Shown here: one piece after another, positions 36,796 through 45,145 of the stretch
Layout: the number at the start of each line of letters is the position of its first letter
Numbering within the stretch: position 1 is the stretch's first letter
NCBI GenBank assembly: GCA_029213045.1
Contig: JARGPN010000006.1
Span: 232,123-296,122, forward strand
Length of the DNA: 64,000 bases
Direction: 5' to 3'
Source of the DNA: Alcanivoracaceae bacterium
GTDB taxonomy: Bacteria; Pseudomonadota; Gammaproteobacteria; Pseudomonadales; Alcanivoracaceae
Program-made: the position numbers and the translations under genes
The notes under the pieces: generated by a model
Database searches by the model: none
What the model saw: the letters and a program-made list of their open reading frames with translations, nothing else
What the model was told of the DNA's origin: nothing

Positions 36796-38487
36796 TTAGA
36801 ACGAGGTCCGGAATGCCAAACCTACAACTATGACAGATGCTTCAGTTTCGATATCCAAGCCGGCATAAGGGTTGTAGACGACATTATCAATGCCGGTACA
36901 GTTGGCCATACAGCTTGTGTCAGCAGGAATGGAGTCTTTGCTATGCAAATAACCTAAACCTAAATCGATTTCCGTGTCTTTGTCCCATTTATATCCCAAG
37001 CCAACGCTGTAGTACTTGGCTTCGTTAATCGGAACTAGCGGACTGCGGCGATCATCAGGAATGGCAGACGCACGTGGTTCAAAACCGCCGCGAAGCTGAA
37101 TACGACCGGTTAAATCGTACTGAACGCCGTAAGCCAAATTCCATGAAGACTGAAACTGCAAAGGAACGTTCAGCAACGTAGTGGTTGAACCGGGTGAGAA
37201 CAAACGCGCAAGCGAGGTAACCGCAGATGAGCGATCAAATTGAATGCTCCACGCGTCCCACTCTTCGTAGTCAACCCAGACGAGATCCACATTAAACTGG
37301 AGACGCTCCAGAGGCCTTACCTTAATGCCTGTTTGGAAATGCGCAGGCATTGTTAGATCCATATTGACGACACCAGTTTCGTTACTGGGAATACCAGATG
37401 GAATGCCCAATACCGCTAATGCAATGGCGCCTGTTGCACTGCCACCGATGCCATTAATGGTGGATTGCGTCGCATTGGAATATTTGATGTTGTAATCGCC
37501 ATTCATGTGCGTATCAGTAGGAGCATGCCAGACCGCACCCCAAGCGAAGTGTTCGTTTGGCTCCCACAAAACACCAAGGTTATAAGAAGGACTCATACGT
37601 TGGTCCATTGAAACCTCGACAGATGCGAGATTTTTAAATGGGCCCAAACCCTCTTCTGGGCGGCAAATCCCGAATAAAATCAGATCAAGAGCAATGTTGT
37701 TCTGCTGGCCTTTGAACGGCGCACAAATACTTTCATCTAGGGTACGCATGAAGCCTAACAATTCGTTCGGTGCGCGGAAGTCAGTCTCTAGGTACATCGC
37801 TTGGTAAGAAAAACCAATGGATGCACCAATCGACAAGGTATCCGACACCTGATAACCCACTGAAGGAGAAAGATACGTTAATCGCTCCAATGCAACGCGC
37901 TTACCGAGAAAAGCGCCAGGATCATCATCATTACGATAAAAACCAGCTGCCATGGGCAAATACGTTGCAGTAGCAAACGTGAATCGCGACCCTGGCGGAC
38001 GAATTGAAAATGAAGGCAATGGACCTGCCAGCAATGGGCCTGGCGGCAAATCGACAGCGTCATTTAGGATCGGCAGATACAGTGTAATACCTTCTACCGT
38101 GCTCTTACCTTCTTTGAATTCAGTACAGTACGATGCGCCAAGCGATGCTGGATCCGCACACACTACTGGGTCATCCGAATAGCCAAAAACTTCATAGCCT
38201 GGTGGCGCGCTGAACGTACTTTCAATAGAGAAGTCCGCACCGACAAACTGAAGGTCCATTCGACGGCCTTCAAGGCGTGCCAAACCTGCCGGATTGAAGT
38301 GAATAGACATAATGCCTGGAGGATCAGCCGTTACGGCATGCCCCATGCTCATCGCCTTCACATCGACAGCCAAGTTTGTTGCGAGCTGAGCCGAAGCAAA
38401 CTGAGGCGTTATAGCGCCTAGCGCAAACGCCCCCAATGCAAGCAAACGAGCCCCGGCCGAATATTTGATTTTTTTTATCATTATCAT
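36796..38487 (-). CDS. filD: FadL/OmpP1-type outer-membrane barrel (FilD-like)
   Basis: 563 aa from the ATG at 38487 (MIMIKK; a second ATG follows six bases later). The Sec signal ends near ASA. SMGHAVTADPPGIMSIHFNPAGLARLEG near the N-terminus is the FadL/OmpP1 signature (plug with the NPAG motif). Alternating beta strands run to a C-terminal Phe (FRTSF), typical for BAM substrates. FadL proteins move hydrophobic ligands; in this locus a role in transporting or supporting the secreted FilA is inferred from gene order. It starts 28 bases after filC. Confidence 0.8.
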   Translation of the reverse strand: MIMIKKIKYSAGARLLALGAFALGAITPQFASAQLATNLAVDVKAMSMGHAVTADPPGIMSIHFNPAGLARLEGRRMDLQFVGADFSIESTFSAPPGYEVFGYSDDPVVCADPASLGASYCTEFKEGKSTVEGITLYLPILNDAVDLPPGPLLAGPLPSFSIRPPGSRFTFATATYLPMAAGFYRNDDDPGAFLGKRVALERLTYLSPSVGYQVSDTLSIGASIGFSYQAMYLETDFRAPNELLGFMRTLDESICAPFKGQQNNIALDLILFGICRPEEGLGPFKNLASVEVSMDQRMSPSYNLGVLWEPNEHFAWGAVWHAPTDTHMNGDYNIKYSNATQSTINGIGGSATGAIALAVLGIPSGIPSNETGVVNMDLTMPAHFQTGIKVRPLERLQFNVDLVWVDYEEWDAWSIQFDRSSAVTSLARLFSPGSTTTLLNVPLQFQSSWNLAYGVQYDLTGRIQLRGGFEPRASAIPDDRRSPLVPINEAKYYSVGLGYKWDKDTEIDLGLGYLHSKDSIPADTSCMANCTGIDNVVYNPYAGLDIETEASVIVVGLAFRTSF

Positions 38488-38515
38488 TTTCCGGTCACAA
38501 CAGTCAGGTCCGGAA

Positions 38516-39583
38516 TCAAACACCAGACTTCAGGCCTTTAATATCCACAGGGATGGAGAGTCCGAGCAATACATCCGGGGAGTCTTCAGTTAAGCCATAA
38601 CCAAAACTAAAATTCACGACGCGATTTTTAGCGGTACGCAAACCTAGAGACATATTCACAACGCTTGATGTTGAATCTTCGGACGGAATGAAATCGCCGT
38701 TATCGAACACAAAGCCCGTTTCAAAGTTGTAAGACTGCTGATAGCTTGCGCTCAAAGATACTTCATAACTTAAAGAGTACGCGAGGCCCATCGAGAAGCT
38801 TAAGCTGTCACCTGTTTCAACATCAGTAAGCTTACGGTTACCGCCGCGAGATTGATCTAGACCGCTAATATCGAAAGCATGCGTGTAACCAACTGAACCA
38901 AATAGAACAACAGGGTCGACAACTTTACTCATACTCACGCCGCCGCCGATAGAGTAGTAACCCTTACCGCTGGAGACTTCGTTAGCTGTATTGATTTCGT
39001 ATGGGCTATCACCCGTCGCAGTTGAAAAAGTGCCGAATAAGGTGGTGTTTGTTGCGCCAATTTTCACGGGAAATGGCTGGTAACGCAGGCCGAACGACAC
39101 ATCCCCTAACGCTGCCTGCGATACATCTTTCTGGGTGTCGTATTTATACGAAACCGGCAGGTTTGTGTTAAACGTTAGGTTATTCCAAATGCCGTAATCG
39201 AAAGACAGACTCGCGCCAAAAGCATGCTGAGCATCGTTTTCAATGCGGAACCGCGTGATATTGCCGCTGTCATCGATGTTGATATCGATGCGGTCGTCAC
39301 GGTAATACGAGTAATCGGCGCCGAAATTCATACCAATTTCACCCGCGCGCAACAGAGAGTATTGCTTTTCAGTTGCCTGAAAGACTTCCTCTAGGTTTTT
39401 CTCTTGCGTGACGTCAGTGTCTTTTTGCGTTAACGCATCGCGCGCTGCATCTTCGGCAGGAGCTTGTTCAGTTGCAGCATCCTCAGATGTACCGTCGCCC
39501 TCTTCAGCTACCGCATATAGCGGTAAACAAAGCAAACCGGCCATCAGCAAACTGCTGCGCAATGTTTCCCCGAATTTACTCAT
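38516..39583 (-). CDS. filC: FilC-like outer-membrane barrel with N-terminal helical plug
   Basis: 355 aa. The Sec signal ends near AVA (about residue 26), followed by an acidic low-complexity stretch and a helical segment (QEKNLEEVFQATEKQYSLLRAGE, cited as residues about 59-81). The rest is a predicted beta barrel of the phenol-degradation MetA-like transporter type. A helix in front of a barrel resembles FapF, the export pore of Fap amyloids, where the helix gates the pore. It is thus the best candidate for the export channel of the FilA-type proteins. Confidence 0.72.
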   Translation of the reverse strand: MSKFGETLRSSLLMAGLLCLPLYAVAEEGDGTSEDAATEQAPAEDAARDALTQKDTDVTQEKNLEEVFQATEKQYSLLRAGEIGMNFGADYSYYRDDRIDINIDDSGNITRFRIENDAQHAFGASLSFDYGIWNNLTFNTNLPVSYKYDTQKDVSQAALGDVSFGLRYQPFPVKIGATNTTLFGTFSTATGDSPYEINTANEVSSGKGYYSIGGGVSMSKVVDPVVLFGSVGYTHAFDISGLDQSRGGNRKLTDVETGDSLSFSMGLAYSLSYEVSLSASYQQSYNFETGFVFDNGDFIPSEDSTSSVVNMSLGLRTAKNRVVNFSFGYGLTEDSPDVLLGLSIPVDIKGLKSGV

Positions 39584-39618
39584 TGCCTAAACCCTTTTGT
39601 TATGTAATTGGTTGCAGA

Positions 39619-40428
39619 TCAATTTTTATAATAAGTGCGCGTTGGAATATTCAGTACGCGAACTTTACCGTTCTCGTCTTCAGTTTTCACGCGAACAATG
39701 GAGCCTGCTCTATCAGCCTGATTCTCAAGTGGTGCTGTAAATATAGGATATTCACGATAGGCCAACTGGTTAATAGTGCGATCATCCAGCAATCGTAAAT
39801 CCCAGTCCGTTAGTTCCAAACCATCCTGAGGCTCGAAACCATTAGGAAACACAATAAACAAAACGTTATCAGTCCAGATGTCCTCGAACTTATCTAGTGT
39901 GAATGAGATATTCCCCAAGGCAGGATCGGCAACATAAACATGTCCATCCTGATACTTTTTAAGTACTACGAAGTGTTTAAAACCACTGTAGTGGATCGGC
40001 ACGATTGCGGGGTGATCGAGCTCCATTAAATCTTTAACGCTCGCGCGAAATCCGCCGCTTGGGTGACCGAGCGCCGTGGACAAGCGCTTCATATCCAGCA
40101 AAGAGAAACCGCGACGCGCTACAATTTTATCGTATTCGCCAAAGCGCAACAGCCCTTCCATGATTTGGCGTTCTTCGAACTGTCGGCCCAAGTAGCCGTT
40201 TAGAACCGTCGTAAGCGCCGCAGACCCACATGAATAGTCATAGGCTTGGCGTACAACGTTTTGATATTTGAATTCAGAGACAGGCTTTACCGTGATGCCC
40301 CGCTCTTCGACAGGACCTTGCTTGGTGGGATGCTCATAATAGACATAACCGACCGGTTTCGGCTCGATCTCCGACGCCTGCTCAATGGCAGTAAACATCA
40401 GTAAAACACCGAGAATTGTTTCGAGCAT
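39619..40428 (-). CDS. filB: stand-alone C39-family cysteine peptidase (FilB-like)
   Basis: 269 aa with a short hydrophobic N-terminus (probable signal or anchor) and one peptidase C39 domain. The catalytic residues are complete: oxyanion Q61, C67 in DYSCGSAALTTVL, H152 in KHFVVL, D168 in VADPALG. Unlike bacteriocin exporters it has no ABC membrane or ATPase domains. It matches FilB of Acinetobacter and is analogous to FapD of the Fap amyloid system. Because the putative substrates have Sec signals, it should act in the periplasm. It lies between FilA and the FilC barrel. Confidence 0.88.
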   Translation of the reverse strand: MLETILGVLLMFTAIEQASEIEPKPVGYVYYEHPTKQGPVEERGITVKPVSEFKYQNVVRQAYDYSCGSAALTTVLNGYLGRQFEERQIMEGLLRFGEYDKIVARRGFSLLDMKRLSTALGHPSGGFRASVKDLMELDHPAIVPIHYSGFKHFVVLKKYQDGHVYVADPALGNISFTLDKFEDIWTDNVLFIVFPNGFEPQDGLELTDWDLRLLDDRTINQLAYREYPIFTAPLENQADRAGSIVRVKTEDENGKVRVLNIPTRTYYKN

Positions 40429-40634
40429 ACCGGGAATTCCGTCGTTATTATTATGATTATTAGGTTCTACATACCGGATTGCGCCAACGCAACCCTTCCA
40501 GACAAAGCCGGATAACCGCTGATAATGCTACCTATATCAGAGGGTTGTGTGTGTTGGGATTTTGTAATTGAAATACCGCCAGAAGCTCAAAATACGATCA
40601 AAACCTTCGACAACTATCCAACTATCAATTTAGC

Positions 40635-40663
40635 AAAAAAAAGCCCGACGCAAGCGCCGGGCC
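40635..40663 (-). terminator. terminator between filA and filB
   Basis: On the minus strand GCCCGGCGC/GCGTCGGGC (one G-T pair) is followed by eight Ts, 26 bases after the filA stop. It probably lets filA be made in large excess over filB-F, as suits a major structural protein. Confidence 0.88.
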
Positions 40664-40688
40664 TTTCCATCACTTATATCAAGAGATA

Positions 40689-41510
40689 TTAGTGACCACG
40701 TACGTTGATTACAGTGCCGTTCAGGTTCAAGCCGAGGATTTCGACGTCACCGATTGGAGTAGCTGTACCCAATGCAAGGTCAGTCATTTCAACAGACAAA
40801 CCAGTTGCTGAACCAAGGGTAGCAACAGAAATTACTAGGCCGTCAGTTGAATCTAGGTTAACACCCGCTGCAACAGTGATGTCGCCAGCCGCTACACCGT
40901 CACCGCCTACATCGATAGACACTGCAGAGATAGAGCCGCCAGTTACAGCAGTTGCATCATTCAGTGAGAAGTTAGTGATGGTGATACCGCCAGTGATAGT
41001 AGTATCAAGTGCAATCATCTGAGTGCCGAATGTGCCAACAGTCTGCACTTCGTTACCCAACTGAATGTTCAGCGTGGTCGCGCCTAGAGTGATGTCCATG
41101 CTGTCCATGATCGCTGCAGACTGATCAGTGATCGCAGTGCCCATGCCGTTGCTGGTAGCAACATACAAGTCACCAGTTGAAATGGTAGTACCTGTAGGAA
41201 TGGTTACCGCAACGTTCAATACAGGAGCGCCACCATTGCTGTCAGCATCGATTACCGCAGTAATTTCGCCGCCACCAGTGTTGATCACCATGTTATCGAT
41301 GAAGATTGCACCAGCAGTGTTACCCAGTGAAGTCAAACCATCGTTGTCGTGAACAATAGTGTCCAGCGTTAAGCTTGGGGTAGTGATACCGATAGTAATA
41401 CCGTCCTGACCAGTTACGTCAGAAAGGGCTGAATCTTCCAAAGCTTCCATAGCGAAGCCGCTCATTGGCAGGGCTGCAATCGCGGTTACTAGAGCTAGTT
41501 TCTTGAACAT
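40689..41510 (-). CDS. filA: FilA-like secreted repetitive beta protein (DUF6160)
   Basis: 273 aa from the ATG at 41510 (AGGAG eight bases upstream). The signal peptide ends near GFA (residue 20). The propeptide 21-35 has L24, L29, V32, G34, Q35. The mature part is cysteine-free and rich in Thr, Ile, Val, Gly, Asp, with repeated ITG/VGG/TTxI segments, like beta-solenoid or amyloid-forming proteins. The first gene of the fil locus, it is followed by its own strong terminator, so it is likely abundant. It corresponds to FilA of Acinetobacter. Whether it forms a fibre is not shown. Confidence 0.78.
   Translation of the reverse strand: MFKKLALVTAIAALPMSGFAMEALEDSALSDVTGQDGITIGITTPSLTLDTIVHDNDGLTSLGNTAGAIFIDNMVINTGGGEITAVIDADSNGGAPVLNVAVTIPTGTTISTGDLYVATSNGMGTAITDQSAAIMDSMDITLGATTLNIQLGNEVQTVGTFGTQMIALDTTITGGITITNFSLNDATAVTGGSISAVSIDVGGDGVAAGDITVAAGVNLDSTDGLVISVATLGSATGLSVEMTDLALGTATPIGDVEILGLNLNGTVINVRGH
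41406..41450 (-). other. double-glycine-like propeptide of FilA
   Basis: Residues 21-35: L24(-12), E25(-11), L29(-7), V32(-4), G34(-2), Q35(-1). It lies between the predicted signal peptidase site and the mature start DGITIG. Confidence 0.62.
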
Positions 41511-41860
41511 TGTTGTTTCTCCTCGTGTGCACAACGAATAATTTTTCTTAGGTATGTGTCTTTGTAGCAAGGCACGTACAGACGGTAACACAGCGGTTAC
41601 AAAGCTCACAATCAGAATGATTCCACTTTGGCTCGCCCAACAAATACTCGCAACCTGTTGATTTTAAATAATATTTTTAGAATTCCTTTAAATTAGCAAG
41701 AAGCCCTATGAAAACCCGTGTGTTACACGCGTGCCACCCTGTTACCTTGTGTAACAGCAGAGCGCGTTTATGGCCATTTTTGGAATGAACGTGTAATCAC
41801 AATGGTTCTCCTGAGCATTCTTCACCGTTAGAATCCGCCCTCTCCTATATAGAGGCACCA
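41511..41860. promoter_or_regulatory. filA-pabB divergent region with GTTAC/GTAAC inverted repeats
   Basis: A 350-base divergent gap. Three inverted repeats stand out: GTAAC-N6-GTTAC at 41585-41600, CGTGT-GTT-ACACG at 41717-41729, and CTGTTAC-N5-GTAACAG at 41739-41757. They are candidate sites for a regulator of filA or pabB. The filA ribosome binding site AGGAG is clear; a -35/-10 pair could not be fixed. Confidence 0.55.
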
Positions 41861-43015
41861 ATGCGCTCACAGCTCCCGAGTACTTTAGATGCACTGATAC
41901 AGCCTGCTGTCTGGCCTTATAGAGGTGGCTGGAAGCTCGGATGGGCGCCTGTTTCGCTCTGGTCCGCGGCAACCGAAGCAAATATCGCTGAATTTGTCGC
42001 GGACATTAGCGCGGCAACACCACACGGCGAAGGGTTCATCACCGGCGTGGTGCAATACCAGACGGCGTCCGAGAGCCCGATGGCGGTTGCGGCCTTATAT
42101 CGGCCGGAAAACACCCTCGATATTTCGCCAGAACTTATTGTTGAGTGGATTGAATGCCTAGGCGCTGATACGCATTTTGCATTAACTGCGCCCTTCACAT
42201 GCGAGCTTTCGGAGGCCGACTACCTTTTAGCTATCGACGAGATTAAACGCTACTTGATCAGCGGTGATTGCTACCAAGTGAATTTTGCGCGGCGCTACGC
42301 CACACACTTTCAAGGAACAGCGTTGATAGGCTTCCTCCGTCTCCTCGCCGAGCACCCTGCTCCGCACGCGAGTTTTTTTACGTTGCCGAGTGGCGATGCG
42401 GTGTTTGGAGTATCCCCAGAACGTTTTCTACATATAGAAAACGACGTGGTGGTGACGGAGCCTATTAAAGGGAGCCGTGCACGAGGAGCAGATGCCGCTG
42501 AAGATGCGCTCATCTCCCAACAATTAGCCGATAGCGAAAAAGACCGTGCTGAGAATTTAATGATCGTCGATTTGCTACGAAATGATTTAGGGCGCGTTTG
42601 TGAATCGGGATCCATATCAGCCGAGCCGTTATTTGAAGTGCGCCGCTTCAGCAATGTTCTTCATCTTGTATCCACCGTGCGCGGAAAGCTAACGAACACC
42701 ATCTCTCCTCTTGCCGCCCTGCTTTCTTGTTTTCCTGGCGGGTCTATTACCGGCGCCCCGAAAAAGAGGGCAATGGAAATCATTGACGAACTCGAAACAG
42801 CACCAAGAGGTTTTTACTGCGGCTCTCAGTTTTCATTAGATGGCAACGGCGAGTTGGAATCGAATATTTTGATTCGCACCTTTCAAACGCAAGGGGCAAA
42901 AATCTATTGCCATGGCGGCGGCGGAATTGTGATGGACTCAGATCCGCATGAGGAATACTTGGAATCCGAGTTTAAAGTTCGGGCGTTAATGCAGACGCTT
43001 GAAAGCATTCGTTAA
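41861..43015 (+). CDS. pabB: aminodeoxychorismate synthase component I
   Basis: Aminates chorismate to 4-amino-4-deoxychorismate for folate synthesis. 384 aa, shorter than E. coli PabB (about 453) by loss at the N-terminus. The chorismate-binding domain is intact: PIKGSRARG, the DRAENLMIVDLLRNDLGRVC stretch, GGSITGAPKKRAMEIIDELE, and the GGGIVMDSDPHEEYLES end. No pabA or pabC is adjacent, so the glutaminase subunit must be elsewhere. The ATG has AGAGG upstream. It converges with rlmG with only 18 bases between them. Confidence 0.93.
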   Translation: MRSQLPSTLDALIQPAVWPYRGGWKLGWAPVSLWSAATEANIAEFVADISAATPHGEGFITGVVQYQTASESPMAVAALYRPENTLDISPELIVEWIECLGADTHFALTAPFTCELSEADYLLAIDEIKRYLISGDCYQVNFARRYATHFQGTALIGFLRLLAEHPAPHASFFTLPSGDAVFGVSPERFLHIENDVVVTEPIKGSRARGADAAEDALISQQLADSEKDRAENLMIVDLLRNDLGRVCESGSISAEPLFEVRRFSNVLHLVSTVRGKLTNTISPLAALLSCFPGGSITGAPKKRAMEIIDELETAPRGFYCGSQFSLDGNGELESNILIRTFQTQGAKIYCHGGGGIVMDSDPHEEYLESEFKVRALMQTLESIR

Positions 43016-43033
43016 CGCCCATGTCTCTTCCTA

Positions 43034-44248
43034 TTACTTTATTCGCGCATCCAGCACGATAAACTTTTCATTTTGATCTACTAATCTCGCTGAGAATCCA
43101 TTGCGCTTGAGCATCGGGCCGTAGGCAAGATGTCGATTCGCAACCATCAACATTCTCCCCTTCGGCGCGATGTGTCGTGCGCAGTGCTGAATTAACATTT
43201 CCGCGACTCCCGTATCAACGGCGTGACCGCGATGAAACGGTGGATTTAGCAGCATCAAATCAAACTTCACATCCAATCCGTCCAGCCCGTTGTTGTGATG
43301 AAAGTGAAATGAGCGTTGCGGAAAAATATGTTTCGCATTGTGTTGAGCGGCATGGAGCGCCATGGCGCTTTCATCGCAGAAATAAACATTTGCATTGATG
43401 TCGCGTTGCGCCGCTAGCAAGCCAAGCACGCCGTTACCACACCCTACGTCAGCGATATTACGGATTGCATTATCGCCCTCTTCCGGCTCGGGAATGTGTG
43501 GCAGTAAAAAACGTGCACCTATATCCAACTGCTGGCTGGCGAATACGCCTGGCATCCCCTGCACCACGCCACCCAAACCGGGGACTTTTAACGGCGTGAT
43601 TTCGGCAAGCTTGGGAATATCGATTTTGCCAGAGGTGGCAACGATTAAATGCGCTTTAAACTTTCCTAAACTCATTGCTGGTTCGAGAAAGTATTTTTCG
43701 ACGATTTTCATGGTCGAATTTGGCATGTGTTTATCCATGCCGCCAAAAATCAATGTGGCCTGCGCCGGCAATTGTGTGGCGAGTTGCTGAAGTTGGTATT
43801 CGAAGAAACCCAGATCTTTAGGAATGCGCATTAAAACGCACGTCGGCGCAGCGCTATCAAAAGTGTGCGCCTCAAGCAAATCGAACGGCCAGAGGCTCGT
43901 CCAGTGGGTTAGGTCCGTCTCGTTATCTCGGGCGTTGACCACTAGCGCCTCGCGTGACATCCAAGAGTCGCCGATGCTTTTCACGTGGTGGCCACTGGCG
44001 ATGAGAGGCAGCGCGACGGCGCCGCAACTGTCATTCACAACTACTACGTTGATCTGGCCTGGCGCACAGTCCACAAAACGTTCAGAAAACGCATTCAGTA
44101 GGAAACGATCAGCGCCGTCCCACGCGCGCAGTTTCTCGCCGCGGCGTCTTGGCCAGCGCTTAACGACGACTGGCGAAATTTCATTATCGAAGTGTGTCTC
44201 GACGTGTGGGGCAGATTTCTTTTGCGATGTATTTTTCATGGCCGGCAT
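43034..44248 (-). CDS. rlmG: 23S rRNA (guanine-1835-N2)-methyltransferase
   Basis: SAM-dependent rRNA methyltransferase with duplicated methyltransferase domains, 404 aa (E. coli RlmG is 378). The degenerate N-terminal copy has AWDGADRFLLNAF, VVNDSCGAVALPL and SIGDSWMSREA, all close to RlmG. The catalytic C-terminal copy has DVGCGNGVLGLLAA and the NPPFHRGH motif, then ANRHLAYGPML. RsmC is the near relative, but the N-terminal matches favour RlmG. An ATG three codons later (44239) is an alternative start. Confidence 0.9.
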   Translation of the reverse strand: MPAMKNTSQKKSAPHVETHFDNEISPVVVKRWPRRRGEKLRAWDGADRFLLNAFSERFVDCAPGQINVVVVNDSCGAVALPLIASGHHVKSIGDSWMSREALVVNARDNETDLTHWTSLWPFDLLEAHTFDSAAPTCVLMRIPKDLGFFEYQLQQLATQLPAQATLIFGGMDKHMPNSTMKIVEKYFLEPAMSLGKFKAHLIVATSGKIDIPKLAEITPLKVPGLGGVVQGMPGVFASQQLDIGARFLLPHIPEPEEGDNAIRNIADVGCGNGVLGLLAAQRDINANVYFCDESAMALHAAQHNAKHIFPQRSFHFHHNNGLDGLDVKFDLMLLNPPFHRGHAVDTGVAEMLIQHCARHIAPKGRMLMVANRHLAYGPMLKRNGFSARLVDQNEKFIVLDARIK

Positions 44249-44357
44249 TATGGCGAAGACGAGGACATTCGCCTAATACTTCCGCCTTTTAATCGTACGT
44301 TGGTGAGGGGCTTGGGGCTGGAAACAGGCGAAAACATTTCTTAAAATGCGTATTCAT

Positions 44358-44434
44358 CGGAGTATAGCTCAGCCTGGTAGAGCACTACGTTCGGGACGTA
44401 GGGGTCGCAGGTTCAAATCCTGCTTCTCCGACCA
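44358..44434 (+). tRNA. tRNA-Pro (anticodon CGG)
   Basis: A complete cloverleaf of 77 bases with encoded CCA. The acceptor CGGAGTA pairs with the 3' end TTCTCCG apart from a mismatch; the D arm is GCTC...GAGC; the anticodon arm CTACG-TTCGGGA-CGTAG gives CGG at 34-36; the T arm is GCAGGTTCAAATCCTGC. It reads CCG codons. Confidence 0.97.
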
Positions 44435-44459
44435 CTCCTATATTGCCTACGAAAAACTG

Positions 44460-45014
44460 TTAACGGGTGCGCAGCGGATGCCGCGCCACTACACGATATT
44501 CATTTTCCTCAGCGCCCACCGCATTCACACCGGACACGCTTTCATACAGGACGATTTCGGAGACGTTCACTGATGCATTCATCGTCCAATCTGGGACCGC
44601 GAGTTTAGCCACCGCGCTTCTCACCAGCGTGATATGTGGGCGAATCGGTCGTGGATCCGCCTTGACCTTGTGCGATGCCAATTCATTGTCCACAGCACGC
44701 TTTAGCGCCAACAGCGCAGCGCAAGCACCGCCTTCGGCGACCAGATAGCGCCCTTGGCGGGTGGGAAAGCGGCAAACATTAGTTAAAGGCTGTAAAAAAG
44801 CCGCATTATTTTGCGCCACGCGCGCCAACGACTCCCCCACTGCGGCTGCGACATCAGCCGAGAGGTCGCCGAGGAAAGCGAGGGTGAGATGGAAGTTCCT
44901 AGCCGAAATCGGGCGAGGATTAGCGCCATCAAGGGCCTGCAGACCTTTGTCTCGGTGCGTGAGCAGCTCAAGCGCCAGATGATGATCCACCGGCACGCCA
45001 ATAAAACATCGCAC
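44460..45014 (-). CDS. thpR: RNA 2',3'-cyclic phosphodiesterase
   Basis: 2H phosphoesterase superfamily, 184 aa, typical of ThpR/LigT. The two HxTx motifs are HLTL (about residue 42) and HITL (about residue 128). It opens 2',3'-cyclic phosphates of RNA ends; the in vivo role is unclear. It is located between tRNA-Pro and the divergent rimO. No signal peptide. Confidence 0.92.
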   Translation of the reverse strand: MRCFIGVPVDHHLALELLTHRDKGLQALDGANPRPISARNFHLTLAFLGDLSADVAAAVGESLARVAQNNAAFLQPLTNVCRFPTRQGRYLVAEGGACAALLALKRAVDNELASHKVKADPRPIRPHITLVRSAVAKLAVPDWTMNASVNVSEIVLYESVSGVNAVGAEENEYRVVARHPLRTR

Positions 45015-45145
45015 TACGCGCTCCTTGTTTCTCTTTTTAACCGTACCGTTTAACCGTTACAGGGGCACTGCAATCAACACACGCAAGCGCTGGCGACAAC
45101 AGCACGGCAACGGTACAATCGCCACCCCCGAAAACGAGGTGCACC

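Noticed and set aside
36796-39583. FilC and FilD as a hydrocarbon uptake pair (FadL plus phenol-type transporter)
   Set aside because: Family names alone would suggest it, but the tight linkage with filA, filB, filE and filF favours an assembly role. Uptake is not excluded.
39619-40428. FilB as part of a bacteriocin ABC exporter
   Set aside because: The protein ends after the C39 domain and a short C-terminal region; there are no membrane or ATPase domains and no ABC gene nearby.
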